A stretch of 64,000 bases of DNA from Sedimentibacter hydroxybenzoicus DSM 7310 (GCF_013403245.1 NZ_JACBNQ010000009.1:1-64000), one strand, 5' to 3'; shown: positions 40,494 to 50,646, counted from the stretch's first letter. Numbers and translations: made by a program. Notes: generated by a model from the letters alone, not told the origin.

Positions 40494-40755
40494 TTTTTTC
40501 TATCTCAAGCTTTATAGCTTCGTATATTTCCTCAGGAATTTCTGCTTCAAGAGATTTGGATAATCTCTTTGATTTTATTGATTTTTCAAAGCATTCGGTT
40601 TTTTTACAAATATATGTACCTCTGCCGTTAAGCTTGCCGGTTGCATCAAAGAATATTTCATTTTCCTTTGTCTTTACTATTCGGCATAATTCCTTTTTAG
40701 GAAAGCTTTCCATGCATCCGATACATTTTCTCATGGGAATCTTTTTTGCTTTCAT
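40486..40755 (-). CDS. ylxR: YlxR-family (RnpM) RNA-binding protein
   Basis: An 89-residue YlxR protein. It has KKIPMRKCIGCMESFPKKEL at the start, FDATGKLNGRGTYICKKTEC in the middle, and KSKRLSKSLEAEI at the end. The Cys pairs are conserved. Related proteins bind RNase P RNA and modulate its activity (RnpM). Overlaps nusA by four bases. Confidence 0.92.
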   Translation of the reverse strand: MKAKKIPMRKCIGCMESFPKKELCRIVKTKENEIFFDATGKLNGRGTYICKKTECFEKSIKSKRLSKSLEAEIPEEIYEAIKLEIEKNE

Positions 40756-41813
40756 ATTTCCTCCTCTGAGCTTCTTTCCTTTTCCTGAGTTTCACTGATT
40801 ATATCTATTTTCCAGCCTGTCAGCTTTGCTGCTAATCTCACATTTTGTCCTTCTTTTCCTATTGCAAGCGACAATTGATTGTCAGGTACTACGGCAACGG
40901 CACTTTTTTCCTTTTCATTAGCTGTAACCTTAACTATTTTAGCAGGTCCCAAGCTGTTGGCTATGAATTTTTCGGGGTCTTTATCATAAATAATTATATC
41001 GATTTTTTCCTGATTGATTTCATCTATGATATTTTTAACTCTGACTCCTTTATTACCGACACATGAACCGATTGGTTCTACATTTGAGTCATGTGAAAAT
41101 ACAGCAATTTTAGTTCTTGAACCGGCTTCTCTTGAAATTGAAAAAATTTCGATGGTACCGTCATGAATTTCCGGTACTTCAAGCTCAAACAATCTTTTTA
41201 CAAGATTAGGATGACTTCTTGACAGCATTATGCTTGCACCCTTTCCGGAATTCTTAACTTCTACTATTACCGTCTTGATCCTATCACCCGTATTATATAC
41301 TTCTCCGGGTATTTGCTCTCCGGGAGTTATGATGCCTTCAATTTTACCTAGGTCAACATAAATATTACCCTTGCTTTCTCTTTGAACTATACCCGTAAGA
41401 ATGTCTGATTCTCTCCCGTAAAATTCACTGAATATTGACTCTCTTTCTGCCTCACGAATTTTTTGAAGTATTACCTGTCTTGCAGTTTGTGCCGCAATTC
41501 TTCCAAAATCTTTTTTTGGTTTAATTTCAATTTTTACAACATCATCGATTTCATATTTGCTGTCAATTGACTTTGCTTCACTGAGAGTAATTTCCTGATT
41601 AGGGTTTTCAACAATTTCCGAAACCACCTTATCCTGAAATAATCTATATTCTCCGTTTTCTTCATCAATATCAATACTGAAATTAGTTGCTTTACTGAAA
41701 TTTTTCTTGTAACCTGTTTCCAATGCAGCTTTGATTGCTTCTAATACGACGTCTTTACGAATTCCCTTCTCTTTCTCTAATTCGCTTAACGCACTCAATA
41801 TTTCCTTGTTCAT
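40752..41813 (-). CDS. nusA: Transcription termination/antitermination factor NusA
   Basis: NusA of 353 residues, which binds RNA polymerase and controls pausing, termination and antitermination. The N-terminal domain begins MNKEILSALSELEKEKGIRK, S1 runs near residues 135-200 (DILTGIVQRESKGNIYVDLG), and two KH domains contain GSCVGNKGVRVKNIIDEI and LAIGKEGQNVRLAAKLTGW. The E. coli C-terminal repeats are absent, as usual in Firmicutes. I chose ATG 41813, which has GGAGG upstream. Confidence 0.96.
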   Translation of the reverse strand: MNKEILSALSELEKEKGIRKDVVLEAIKAALETGYKKNFSKATNFSIDIDEENGEYRLFQDKVVSEIVENPNQEITLSEAKSIDSKYEIDDVVKIEIKPKKDFGRIAAQTARQVILQKIREAERESIFSEFYGRESDILTGIVQRESKGNIYVDLGKIEGIITPGEQIPGEVYNTGDRIKTVIVEVKNSGKGASIMLSRSHPNLVKRLFELEVPEIHDGTIEIFSISREAGSRTKIAVFSHDSNVEPIGSCVGNKGVRVKNIIDEINQEKIDIIIYDKDPEKFIANSLGPAKIVKVTANEKEKSAVAVVPDNQLSLAIGKEGQNVRLAAKLTGWKIDIISETQEKERSSEEEI

Positions 41814-41824
41814 AACGTCCTCCA

Positions 41825-42289
41825 CTAAAAATCCTCTATAACTTTATTTATTTTAGAAATATCTTTAATTTCAATTGCAATTATTTCTTCACCGTCTTGT
41901 ATTACTACACCGTCCTCATTTTTTTCGATCAATTTGCCCTTAATCGCCTTTTTCCCGTCTAACGGTTTAAAAAGCTTCGCTTCTACTGTTTCTCCTATAT
42001 TTTTTTGATAATCTGCATCTGTTTTAAAGGGTCTTTCAACTCCCGGAGAAGATACCTCCAAGAAATATTGTTCTTTTATTAAATCAATTTCGTCAAGCTT
42101 TTTATTAAGCGCTCTGCTTATATCGGCAGTGTCGTCCACAGTAATTCCCCCGGGCTTGTCAATAAATATTCTTAAATACTTAAATGGTCCCTCTTTCACA
42201 TATTCAATATCTACCAATTCAATATCTGTGTTATGTACTATCTCGTTAACTATTTTCCGAGTTGAGCCTTCTATAGATTTTTTGTTCAT
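41825..42289 (-). CDS. rimP: Ribosome maturation factor RimP
   Basis: RimP of 154 residues, for 30S assembly. The family pattern reads DIELVDIEYVKEGPFKYLRI, FIDKPGGITVDDTADISRAL, and YFLEVSSPGVERPFKTDADY. A final Sm-like domain with KGKLIEKNEDGVVIQDG is present. ATG 42289 is favoured over 42307. It heads the nusA-infB operon; the only sequence between it and the upstream terminator is a REP-like element, so the operon promoter must lie there or further up. Confidence 0.94.
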   Translation of the reverse strand: MNKKSIEGSTRKIVNEIVHNTDIELVDIEYVKEGPFKYLRIFIDKPGGITVDDTADISRALNKKLDEIDLIKEQYFLEVSSPGVERPFKTDADYQKNIGETVEAKLFKPLDGKKAIKGKLIEKNEDGVVIQDGEEIIAIEIKDISKINKVIEDF

Positions 42290-42320
42290 TTGTTCTTCCT
42301 TTCCCAATACCTAATGTATG

Positions 42321-42371
42321 AGCAGATGACCCAAAGTTAATTTGGTATCAGTCGCTTATAATGCAGGTGCA
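42321..42371 (+). repeat. REP-like element, diverged single copy
   Basis: AGCAGATGACCCAAAGTTAA, then TTTGGTATCAGTCGCTTATA and ATGCAGGTGCAA. It is the most diverged copy. It lies between the terminator at 42375-42402 and rimP, in the same relation to the terminator as the other copies. Confidence 0.65.
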
Positions 42372-42374
42372 ATT

Positions 42375-42402
42375 AGAAAGAGTGGGCTACCCCACTCTTT
42401 CT
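42375..42402. terminator. Terminator after the YgjP-like gene
   Basis: AGAAAGAGTGGG and CCCACTCTTTCT form a 12-bp perfect stem with a four-base loop. It lies downstream of the minus-strand gene ending at 42499 and ends the polC operon. Confidence 0.8.
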
Positions 42403-42498
42403 GTCAAAAATAAACTTTTTTATATTATACCACAGTTGTTTTAAATAATCAAATATAAATTTTAATTTTCACAAATTTTTGATGCATATTATTTTATA

Positions 42499-43206
42499 TT
42501 ACAACTTGCTGTTATCAAACGTTAAGCCGTTTAATTCATCGCGGATACTCTTCCAATCGGGAAGAAATTTATTCATATACGATTTAAAAATATCATTATG
42601 ATGTCTTTCTAACAGATGTACCATTTCATGTACAACTATATATTCGAGACATCTTGGATTCTTCTTGGCAAGTTCAAGATTTATCCAAATCCTTTTATCT
42701 CTTACATTGCAGGTTCCCCATCTGGTCTTCATAAGCTTTATGTGCCATTCATTTACCGTTACGCCAATAATCTTCTCCCACTTTTCAATATATTCGGGAA
42801 TAATTTGTTTTAAATTATACCTGTACCATTCATTCATTACCTTTTCACGTTTTTCAGCCGTGCTGCCCGCTCTTACATATAAGTCAATGTATTTGTTATC
42901 TCTAAGCTCAGCATGCTGTCTGCCTGTCGTTTCATATACATTTAGCAAATAACTTTCACCAAAGTAATAATGACTTTCACCTGACACGTATATTTTGACT
43001 TGTTGTTCCTGCAAAGAATACTTTTCTCTTTGTTTTTTAATCCATAACAGCTTTGATTCTACAAAGAGTTTTATCGCTTTATCATCCATCCTGTATGGTA
43101 CAGAAAGGCTAACCCTTCCATCCGGAGGACGAACAGACAGATGAATGTTGTTTATTTTCTTTTTGACCAATTCTATATCTATGTTTTCTACAGTTATTTT
43201 GTCCAT
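42499..43206 (-). CDS. YgjP/WSS1-like zinc metallopeptidase
   Basis: A 235-residue M48-like DUF45/YgjP protein. The zinc motif is YIVVHEMVHLLERHHNDIFK (HExxH with a third His). KLMKTRWGTCNVRDKRIWIN is the family's signature and HLSVRPPDGRVSLSVPYRMD is the N-terminal strand block. Relatives include SprT-like proteases that may act on DNA-protein crosslinks. The gene ends the polC-lipoprotein-ygjP transcription unit. Confidence 0.87.
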   Translation of the reverse strand: MDKITVENIDIELVKKKINNIHLSVRPPDGRVSLSVPYRMDDKAIKLFVESKLLWIKKQREKYSLQEQQVKIYVSGESHYYFGESYLLNVYETTGRQHAELRDNKYIDLYVRAGSTAEKREKVMNEWYRYNLKQIIPEYIEKWEKIIGVTVNEWHIKLMKTRWGTCNVRDKRIWINLELAKKNPRCLEYIVVHEMVHLLERHHNDIFKSYMNKFLPDWKSIRDELNGLTFDNSKL

Positions 43207-43212
43207 TATTAT

Positions 43213-44859
43213 CTACTCTGCTTCATTAATGATTTCCAGCTCTTCAATTTCAGCCAATCTTGCATAATACTCTTTATTCGGTAAACCGGTTATATCATTA
43301 TTATAAGTATATCTCAAAGATAATCCATATGGATCCCAGTGTGAAACAGTACTGTTGTAGAAGCATTCATAGGCATCGCCCTGACTGTATCCTATAAATG
43401 AACCGACCCATTTTACATTAACCATTGTCTTTACCCAGACACCGCTTCCGCTGTTACTTATATGCCCTGAATTAAAACCGGTAAACCCGCCTATGCCAAA
43501 GGGCATATTATCTATAAACATGCCTTCGTTGTTTTTTGTTTCATCACATGTGACAACACCTTCGACACTGCAATTTACTATATCCGCCCCGTTGCTGCCT
43601 ATAAATCCGCCAATCCAGCTTTCACCAAAAACCTCAATATCAGCATGGCAATTAATAATCTCGCATATTTGTTCTTCTCCGTTCAGTTTTTCTCCGCTAT
43701 ATGCTTCTGAGGCCAATCCTCCTACATTTACCGTACCTTTGACAGTACCGCTCACATAACAATTGTCTATTTTTGATCCGTATATTCTGCCTGCAAGTAT
43801 TCCGGATTTCACAGGGTTACTTTCACCGGTGTATCCTATATCGGCATCTTTAATTTTCAAATCTCTTATTTCCGCCCCCTGACCAAGTATGGAAAAAAAA
43901 CCGTAACATTCATTCATATAGTCGGTCTTGTCCGCATCTGCAACAATATTCAGATTGTTTATCGAATAGTTATTGCCGTAAAGAATTCCGCAAAATCCTA
44001 TTTTATTGGGTCTTCTGAGGTCATATTGTTCCATGTAATCCGGATATTTACCCATGGGCATAAAATCAATACCGTTCATATCAATATCACACATAAGATT
44101 GTAGGTTGAACATATTTCACTGTACAAACCGCTGTTCACACGCTTTGACATTTCCACTACATCTTCAGGGCTTGATATATCATATGATTTTCCGACTAGT
44201 AATTCACCATATCCATTGTTTGTATATATTTCCTTCGCACTGTCTATATCATAGATATTTTCAACATATATAATACGGTACATCTGTTCCCCTGCCTCAT
44301 ATATGTCCGATAAAATATCCGGAATATCCTCTTCTGACAATATATAAGGCACGGCAGTATACCTTACGGGATAAAGCCAATGCTTACTTCCGTCACCATT
44401 ATTAATGAATCTTCCGTACAATACATTTATTTGTCCGTTTACATCGCTTATTTCAAACGGTTCAAGACTTATGTCCGGATACTTTGGAAGGGGATAAAAA
44501 TAGTTGCCGTCATAGCTTCCCCTTGATATAAACTCTTTATCAAGAAAGAGAGATGCAATTTCCTTTGCAGCTTCGTCTGGTATTTTAATAGTTGAATCAT
44601 CAACAAATTTATCCTGCTTATTCAAATCAACCAACAAGCCCATGGCATATGTAATAGGTGTAGATTCATTAAGATCATATCCCCATGCATATTTTTCATT
44701 CATTACAGTAAATTCATGCAGCTTTGAATAATCAACCTTCGGCTCTTCCTTAATGCTGTTTTCTGTTGGTGATTCATTTGAAATAATATTATCCGCCTGT
44801 CTGTTGCATGAACACAAAAATATAAATGAAATTATTACTAAAATAAAATACTTTTTCAT
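43213..44859 (-). CDS. GLUG-repeat lipoprotein
   Basis: A 548-residue surface lipoprotein from ATG 44859. A signal peptide, KKYFILVIISFIFLC, ends in the lipobox LCSC, so Cys about 18 is lipidated. The C-terminal half (from about residue 220) contains GLUG-like repeats that make a right-handed beta-helix: GFCGILYGNNYSINNLNIVA, SGILAGRIYGSKIDNCYVSG and WIGGFIGSNGADIVNCSVEG. The function is unknown, perhaps adhesion or envelope. Its start is only 16 bp after the polC stop, an unusual place for such a gene. Confidence 0.8.
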   Translation of the reverse strand: MKKYFILVIISFIFLCSCNRQADNIISNESPTENSIKEEPKVDYSKLHEFTVMNEKYAWGYDLNESTPITYAMGLLVDLNKQDKFVDDSTIKIPDEAAKEIASLFLDKEFISRGSYDGNYFYPLPKYPDISLEPFEISDVNGQINVLYGRFINNGDGSKHWLYPVRYTAVPYILSEEDIPDILSDIYEAGEQMYRIIYVENIYDIDSAKEIYTNNGYGELLVGKSYDISSPEDVVEMSKRVNSGLYSEICSTYNLMCDIDMNGIDFMPMGKYPDYMEQYDLRRPNKIGFCGILYGNNYSINNLNIVADADKTDYMNECYGFFSILGQGAEIRDLKIKDADIGYTGESNPVKSGILAGRIYGSKIDNCYVSGTVKGTVNVGGLASEAYSGEKLNGEEQICEIINCHADIEVFGESWIGGFIGSNGADIVNCSVEGVVTCDETKNNEGMFIDNMPFGIGGFTGFNSGHISNSGSGVWVKTMVNVKWVGSFIGYSQGDAYECFYNSTVSHWDPYGLSLRYTYNNDITGLPNKEYYARLAEIEELEIINEAE

Positions 44860-44875
44860 ATGAAATGCCCCCGTT

Positions 44876-47800
44876 TTACACATTAAATATTGATATCTGG
44901 TTTGTTTTGTCGAGGTTTTTTAAGCTGCCGTGCTTTTCTAACACTTCGATGACGGTCTTGCTTACCTTTGCTCTTTTTATTATATCTTCGATTGATATAA
45001 ATTCCCCGTTTTCTCTTTCCGCTTTGATGCTTGCTGCCGCATTGGCACCAACACCCTGTAATGCCGAAAGCGGAGGAAGGATGCCGTCTTCTGTAAGCAA
45101 AAATTTGCGGTCATCGGATTTATATAAATCAACCTTTGCAAACTTATATCCTCTTTTATACATTTCAAATGCAACCTCTAGCACGGTTATCAGGTTCTTT
45201 TCTTTTGCTGTTTTATCATTACCTTTTTCTTCAAGGGATTTTATATTACTCAATATGTTATTTTCGCCCTTTGTTATTATTTCCGCATCAAAATCTTCAA
45301 CCTTCGTAGTAAAATATGTTGCATAAAATGCTTCAGGATAATGAACTTTGAAGTATGCAATTTTTACGGACATGGTTACATAAGCTACAGCATGTGCCTT
45401 AGGGAACATATATTTAATCTTATTGCAGGAATCTATGTACCACTGAGGAACATCCTGTTTTTTCATAACCTCTTCGTCTTCTTCCCTGAGTCCTTTACCC
45501 TTTCTTACACGCTCCATAATATCAAACGCCTTTTTCTTCTCAACGCCCTTTTGGATCAGGTAAACCATAATGTCATCACGGGTTGAAATAACCTCACCAA
45601 TGAGAGCATGTCCCTGTCGTATAACTTCCTGTGCATTGTTAATCCAAACATCGGTTCCGTGAGAAAGACCGCTTATACGAACCAAGTCAGCAAATGATTT
45701 AGGTTTTGTATCCATAATCATCTGTCGAACAAAAGGCGTACCGAATTCAGGTATAGCCAATGTTCCCGTTTCACAATTTATTTCATTTAGTTTAATCCCA
45801 AGCACCTCAGGGCTGGTGAAAATTTTCATAGTATCAATGTCATCCGTTGGCACATCCTTACTGTTAACTCCCGTAAAATCCTCAAGCATACGGATGATGC
45901 TGGGTGTATCGTGGCCAAGAAGGTCAAGCTTTAATATACGTCCCGAAATAGAATGATAATCAAAGTGTGTGGTAATAGTTCCTGATTTATCATTGTTTGC
46001 AGGATACTGTACGGGTGTGAAATCATGTATGTCCTTGTCTCCCGGCACAATCATAACTCCGCCGGGATGCTGACCGGAAGTACGCTTAACACCCAGGCAT
46101 CCTTGAATCAGGCGGTCCAATTCAGCTTTTCTCTTGCTGATTCCTTTTTCTTCAAAGTAATTCTTAACAAAACCGTACGCAGTTTTATCCGCTATGGTAC
46201 CTATGGTGCCTGCTCTGTATACCTTACCCTTACCGAAAAGCTCTTCGGTATATTTCATGCATATACCTTGTTCCTCTCCTGCAAAATTTAAGTCTATATC
46301 CGGCTCCTTGTCTCCTTCAAACCCCAGAAAAACTTCAAACGGTATATCATGACCGTCTTTAGTTAAATTGCTTCCACAGCTTGGACAGCTTTTATCCGGT
46401 AAATCATAACCCGAACCGTAGCTTCCATCTTCAATAAATTCTGAATACTTGCAATTCGGGCAAACATAATGGGGAACTAAGGGATTAACCTCTGTAATTC
46501 CCGCCATCGTAGCTGCAAATGAAGAGCCGACCGATCCACGCGAGCCGACCAGGTAGCCGTCTTCGTTGGACTTCCACACAAGCTTTTGGGCAATTATATA
46601 CATTACGGAATAACCGTTACCGATTATAGAATTTAATTCTCTTTCCAATCTTTTTTCGACTATTTCGGGGAGCTTTTCACCATAGATTGATTTTGCCTTA
46701 TTGTTGCAAATATTTCTTAGTTCTTCATCGGAACCCTCTATTATAGGTGGAAATGTTCCCTTTGGTATAGGCAGTATGTGCTCAACAGAATCTGCAATTA
46801 TATTTGTGTTTCTGACCACTACCTCGTAGGCGCGCTCTTCTCCTAAGTATGAAAAATCCTCAAGCATTTCGCCGGTGGTTTTTAAATAAAGGGGAGCTTG
46901 ATTTTCAGCATCTTCAAAGCCCTGACCCGTCATAAGGATTCTTCGGTATACTTCGTCCTCTTCCTCTAAGAAGTGGACATCTCCTGTTGCTATAGTAAGT
47001 TTGTTTAACTTATCCCCAAGATTTATAATTTTTCTGTTTATATCTTTCAAATCATCTACGCTTCTGACTCTTTCGTTGTTTACGAGAAACATGTTGTTTT
47101 GAAGAGGCTGTATTTCCAAAAAATCATAAAATGCTGCAATTTCTTCTAACTTTTCATCACTTGCACCGTTTAGTACTGCATTGTACAATTCTCCTGATTC
47201 GCATGCCGTTCCAATAATAAGTCCCTCTCTCAGAAGTTTTAAGTTAGATTTTAATATTCTTGGTTTTTTGTAATAGTATTGTATATGAGACTCTGAAACT
47301 AAATTGTATAAATTTTTAAGCCCCGTATAGTTTTTAACCAAAATATTTACATGATATGAAGACTTTTTTACAATGTCTATATCTTCCTTTAAATTTTCAT
47401 TGAGATTTCCGATTTCATACAAATTTCTGTCATTTAATATGTTCATTAAATATATAAACAACTGAGCTGTTGCATTTGCATCATCAACTGCTCGGTGATG
47501 GTTTTCCAGTCTTATTCCGAGTTTTTTAGTAAGTGTATTTAATCTGTGATTCTTAACATCCTTTATAAGTGCTTTGGACAGTTCTAATGTGTCAAGCACA
47601 GATGGATCATACAATTCATCAAAATTCTCTAACATCTTATTCTTTATAAAGCTTACATCAAAGCTTGCATTATGGGCCACAAGTACACTGTCACCAACAA
47701 AATTTATAAAATCAGACAATACACTTGTTATTTCCGGTTGATCCTGAAGCATATCGTCAGTTATAGATGTCAGCTCAATTATTTTTGCCGGCAAATTTCT

Positions 47801-49147
47801 GTCGATATGAACGAAGGTGGAAAAGCTGTCAATAACTTTTCTGTTTTCTACCTTGACAGCACCTATTTCTATAATGTCGTCCGTTCTTGGGCTTAATCCC
47901 GTGGTTTCTATGTCGAATACTACAAATTCACTGTCAATATTAAAATTCTCACATTTATGTACAATATTAACAGTGTCGCTAATCAAATAACCTTCCATTC
48001 CATATATAACCTTAAAATTCTCATCGGCACACTCCATAGCCTCGGGAAATCCCTGCACTACTCCGTGGTCAGTAATAGCCATCGCTTTATGACCCCATAG
48101 CTTTGCCTTCTTTGCATATTCTTTGAATCCATTTATACCATCCATAGAGCTCATACCTGTATGCAGATGAAGTTCAACTCTTTTTTCTTTTGAATTATCT
48201 ATTTTTGAAGGTTCCTTTTCTATTAGCTGCATACCATTAATCTTAACAACAAGCTGTTTTTCATAATCATCCTTTTCTGCATTTCCCACAATTTGTATGT
48301 ACCTACCCTTTTCAAAACCATCATCTTCAAAGCCTTTCGGACAAAAATATTTGCAGCTTATTGAATCAGTCAAATCTGTAACCGCTATAACCATAAGGAC
48401 TGTGCCGGTTTTTAACTCCTTCTTATCTAAGCTTATAATTTTTCCTTTTATGTTAACAATACCTGAGTCCTCTGTTATTTCTGAAATTTTAGAAAGAGGT
48501 ATACTGAAATCTGTTTCATTTTTCTTTCTTCTTCTTGGAAAATTACCTGATTTTTTATATGATTCGGCGTTTGTCTTCTTTTCTGCTACGATACTCACAT
48601 TATTTTTTATTATTTCCATACTTTTTTTAAGCTCTTCATCTAATATCTGCTGAGCCGTTACAGCCGTTTCACCGTATGTTTCATCTAAAATAATCTTTAT
48701 GCTGTCAGAGCATCTATAGTTTTTCAGAATATTTGCTAATTTTTTTTCTATACTGTTATTTTCCAGTTCATTCATCAACAATGTATTGTTTGCTTTGATA
48801 ACAAATTCATCGTTACTAAATTCAATTTTTATGCTTTCTGCCGCTTTAGAAAGTACCGCGGAATATTTTTTTATACAATAAAAAAAGTTATTTATAACCT
48901 TTTCTATAAATAATTTATCACTTTTATATGTATCATCCAAATCATAATCTATGTTTAATTCAATATTTACATTATATTGCTTTTGAATTTTGTCCGTCGC
49001 ATAATCTATTTCATAAAAATCGATTATTGAGCTGCTGACTGCATTGAATTTTACAATATTTTGGTTTTTTATAACCTCAATTTTTTCAATCGTCAAATCT
49101 TTAAAGCTTTTAAGTTCATCCGTCTTTAAAATATTATTAAAAAACAT
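44876..49147 (-). CDS. polC: DNA polymerase III alpha subunit, PolC type
   Basis: PolC of 1423 residues, the replicative polymerase of low-GC Gram-positives. In order: an OB domain (about 230-310), the PHP domain (RVELHLHTGMSSMDGINGFK), a DnaQ-type 3'-5' exonuclease inserted in PHP (EFVVFDIETTGLSPRTDDII, with AHNASFDVSF and HHRAVDDANATA), then the polymerase core with the Zn-binding Cys cluster CPNCKYSEF/CPSCGSNL, DPDIDLNF-type acidic triad in EPDIDLNFAGEEQ and the HhH end. ATG 49147 has AGGGAG. It has its own promoter. Confidence 0.97.
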   Translation of the reverse strand: MFFNNILKTDELKSFKDLTIEKIEVIKNQNIVKFNAVSSSIIDFYEIDYATDKIQKQYNVNIELNIDYDLDDTYKSDKLFIEKVINNFFYCIKKYSAVLSKAAESIKIEFSNDEFVIKANNTLLMNELENNSIEKKLANILKNYRCSDSIKIILDETYGETAVTAQQILDEELKKSMEIIKNNVSIVAEKKTNAESYKKSGNFPRRRKKNETDFSIPLSKISEITEDSGIVNIKGKIISLDKKELKTGTVLMVIAVTDLTDSISCKYFCPKGFEDDGFEKGRYIQIVGNAEKDDYEKQLVVKINGMQLIEKEPSKIDNSKEKRVELHLHTGMSSMDGINGFKEYAKKAKLWGHKAMAITDHGVVQGFPEAMECADENFKVIYGMEGYLISDTVNIVHKCENFNIDSEFVVFDIETTGLSPRTDDIIEIGAVKVENRKVIDSFSTFVHIDRNLPAKIIELTSITDDMLQDQPEITSVLSDFINFVGDSVLVAHNASFDVSFIKNKMLENFDELYDPSVLDTLELSKALIKDVKNHRLNTLTKKLGIRLENHHRAVDDANATAQLFIYLMNILNDRNLYEIGNLNENLKEDIDIVKKSSYHVNILVKNYTGLKNLYNLVSESHIQYYYKKPRILKSNLKLLREGLIIGTACESGELYNAVLNGASDEKLEEIAAFYDFLEIQPLQNNMFLVNNERVRSVDDLKDINRKIINLGDKLNKLTIATGDVHFLEEEDEVYRRILMTGQGFEDAENQAPLYLKTTGEMLEDFSYLGEERAYEVVVRNTNIIADSVEHILPIPKGTFPPIIEGSDEELRNICNNKAKSIYGEKLPEIVEKRLERELNSIIGNGYSVMYIIAQKLVWKSNEDGYLVGSRGSVGSSFAATMAGITEVNPLVPHYVCPNCKYSEFIEDGSYGSGYDLPDKSCPSCGSNLTKDGHDIPFEVFLGFEGDKEPDIDLNFAGEEQGICMKYTEELFGKGKVYRAGTIGTIADKTAYGFVKNYFEEKGISKRKAELDRLIQGCLGVKRTSGQHPGGVMIVPGDKDIHDFTPVQYPANNDKSGTITTHFDYHSISGRILKLDLLGHDTPSIIRMLEDFTGVNSKDVPTDDIDTMKIFTSPEVLGIKLNEINCETGTLAIPEFGTPFVRQMIMDTKPKSFADLVRISGLSHGTDVWINNAQEVIRQGHALIGEVISTRDDIMVYLIQKGVEKKKAFDIMERVRKGKGLREEDEEVMKKQDVPQWYIDSCNKIKYMFPKAHAVAYVTMSVKIAYFKVHYPEAFYATYFTTKVEDFDAEIITKGENNILSNIKSLEEKGNDKTAKEKNLITVLEVAFEMYKRGYKFAKVDLYKSDDRKFLLTEDGILPPLSALQGVGANAAASIKAERENGEFISIEDIIKRAKVSKTVIEVLEKHGSLKNLDKTNQISIFNV

Positions 49148-49176
49148 AATACTCTCCCTTATCTTTCTAACTTAGT

Positions 49177-49205
49177 ATTATATCATCAAAAAAAGCTAAA
49201 TTCAA
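49177..49205 (-). promoter_or_regulatory. polC promoter
   Basis: On the minus strand TTGAAT (49200-49205) and TATAAT (49177-49182) are separated by 17 bp, about 30 bp before the polC start codon. Confidence 0.7.
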
Positions 49206-49539
49206 TACGATAAAGGCGTATGATATATTATGTTCAAAAAATTAATTTGACGTTTCGTCCGATTACGATTCGTAAAAATTTCGTAAATTTTCATGTAATC
49301 GCTTTACTAATTCCGAAAATTATGCTAAAATACTAAAAATGTATTTTTCACATTTAATCTTAGTATTTTTCAAAAATAATTATCGAAATTATCATATCTC
49401 AATTCACTTATAAGTTTTTCACACGAAAATTTTTATGAATTTTTTTAATGCATAAGCAAAGTATAATTTTGCGATATATTTTATTTGTTAAATTGTTGAT
49501 ATTGTAATGATAATAAATAATATGATTGGAGTTGAACGT
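49206..49539. other. AT-rich gap between divergent polC and kamA-like genes
   Basis: About 330 bases without a gene. It contains several CGTAAAAATTTCGTAAA-like and AAAATACTAAAAATG-like short repeats and a TATAAT at 49462-49467 that may be the -10 box for the + strand gene, though no good -35 is seen. No riboswitch fold was recognised. Confidence 0.4.
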
Positions 49540-50646
49540 ATGGATTGGAAAACATCACTTAAAAACAACATTACTACAGCAGATGAAATTAATGAGGCTC
49601 TGAATTGGAATTTATCTGAAAAAGAAAAAAACAAATTTAATGAAATAATTGACAGATATCCTATGTCGATACCTCATTATTACTTATCTTTAATTAATAA
49701 GGATGACCCTGAAGACCCTATCAAAAAGCTGTGTGTGCCTTCTATATTAGAAACCGACATGAGCGGAAGCTTTGACACAAGCGGTGAAGCAAGTAATACT
49801 GTCGTTAACGGTCTTCAGCATAAGTATAAGCAGACAGGAATGTATTTATCAACCAACAGATGTGCTATGTATTGCAGACACTGTTTCAGAAAGCGTTTGG
49901 TAGGAGTAAATGACGATGAAATAAACAAAGATTTCGATGATGTGGTTAACTATATAAAGGAACATAAGGAAATGAGCAATGTTTTGATTTCCGGCGGAGA
50001 TTCCTTTATGAACAGCAATAAAAAAATAGAAAAAATATTAGATGAATTTACAAAAATTGAACATTTAAGCTTTTTGCGATTCGGTACAAGAACTCCGGTA
50101 GTTCTTCCCTCAAGAATTTACGGTGACGATGAACTGCTTAATATATTAGAGCACTACAATAAAATAAAACAAATATATGTTATTACACATTTTAATCACC
50201 CAAATGAAATTACAAAAGAATCCACCATGGCGATCGAGGCCTTGAGAAATATAGGTATTATTGTAAGAAACCAAACAGTTTTATTAAAGGGGATAAATGA
50301 TAATTCCGAAACATTGGCAAGCTTGATGAGGGGATTAGTTGAAATAGGAGCTAACCCATATTATATATTCCAGTGCAGACCTGTATCCGGAGTTAAAAAT
50401 CAATTTCAGGTGCCTTTCATAGAAGCGGTAGATATAATAGATGAAGCAAGAACAAAAATAAGCGGAATAAGTAAAAGCTTTAAATACGCAATGAGCCATC
50501 CTACCGGTAAAATCGAAATAGTCGGAAAATTAAACGAAGATGAAATACTCTTTAAGTATCATCAGGCAAAGTATGAAAAAGATCAAGGAAGGTTAATCAG
50601 TATTAAGGTAACACCGGAGCAGGCATGGCTCGATAATATAATATAA
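49540..50646 (+). CDS. KamA-family radical SAM aminomutase
   Basis: A 368-residue radical SAM protein of the lysine 2,3-aminomutase family, from ATG 49540 with GGAGTTG upstream. The cluster motif is TNRCAMYCRHCFRKRLVG (CX3CX2C), followed by NVLISGGDSF (GGD) and LRFGTRTPVVLPSRI, which bind SAM and PLP. The probable PLP Lys is in SHPTGKIEIV near 345. The C-terminal Cys ligands for structural zinc of classical KamA are not seen. It could act on lysine, glutamate or an EF-P residue; substrate undecided. Confidence 0.87.
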   Translation: MDWKTSLKNNITTADEINEALNWNLSEKEKNKFNEIIDRYPMSIPHYYLSLINKDDPEDPIKKLCVPSILETDMSGSFDTSGEASNTVVNGLQHKYKQTGMYLSTNRCAMYCRHCFRKRLVGVNDDEINKDFDDVVNYIKEHKEMSNVLISGGDSFMNSNKKIEKILDEFTKIEHLSFLRFGTRTPVVLPSRIYGDDELLNILEHYNKIKQIYVITHFNHPNEITKESTMAIEALRNIGIIVRNQTVLLKGINDNSETLASLMRGLVEIGANPYYIFQCRPVSGVKNQFQVPFIEAVDIIDEARTKISGISKSFKYAMSHPTGKIEIVGKLNEDEILFKYHQAKYEKDQGRLISIKVTPEQAWLDNII

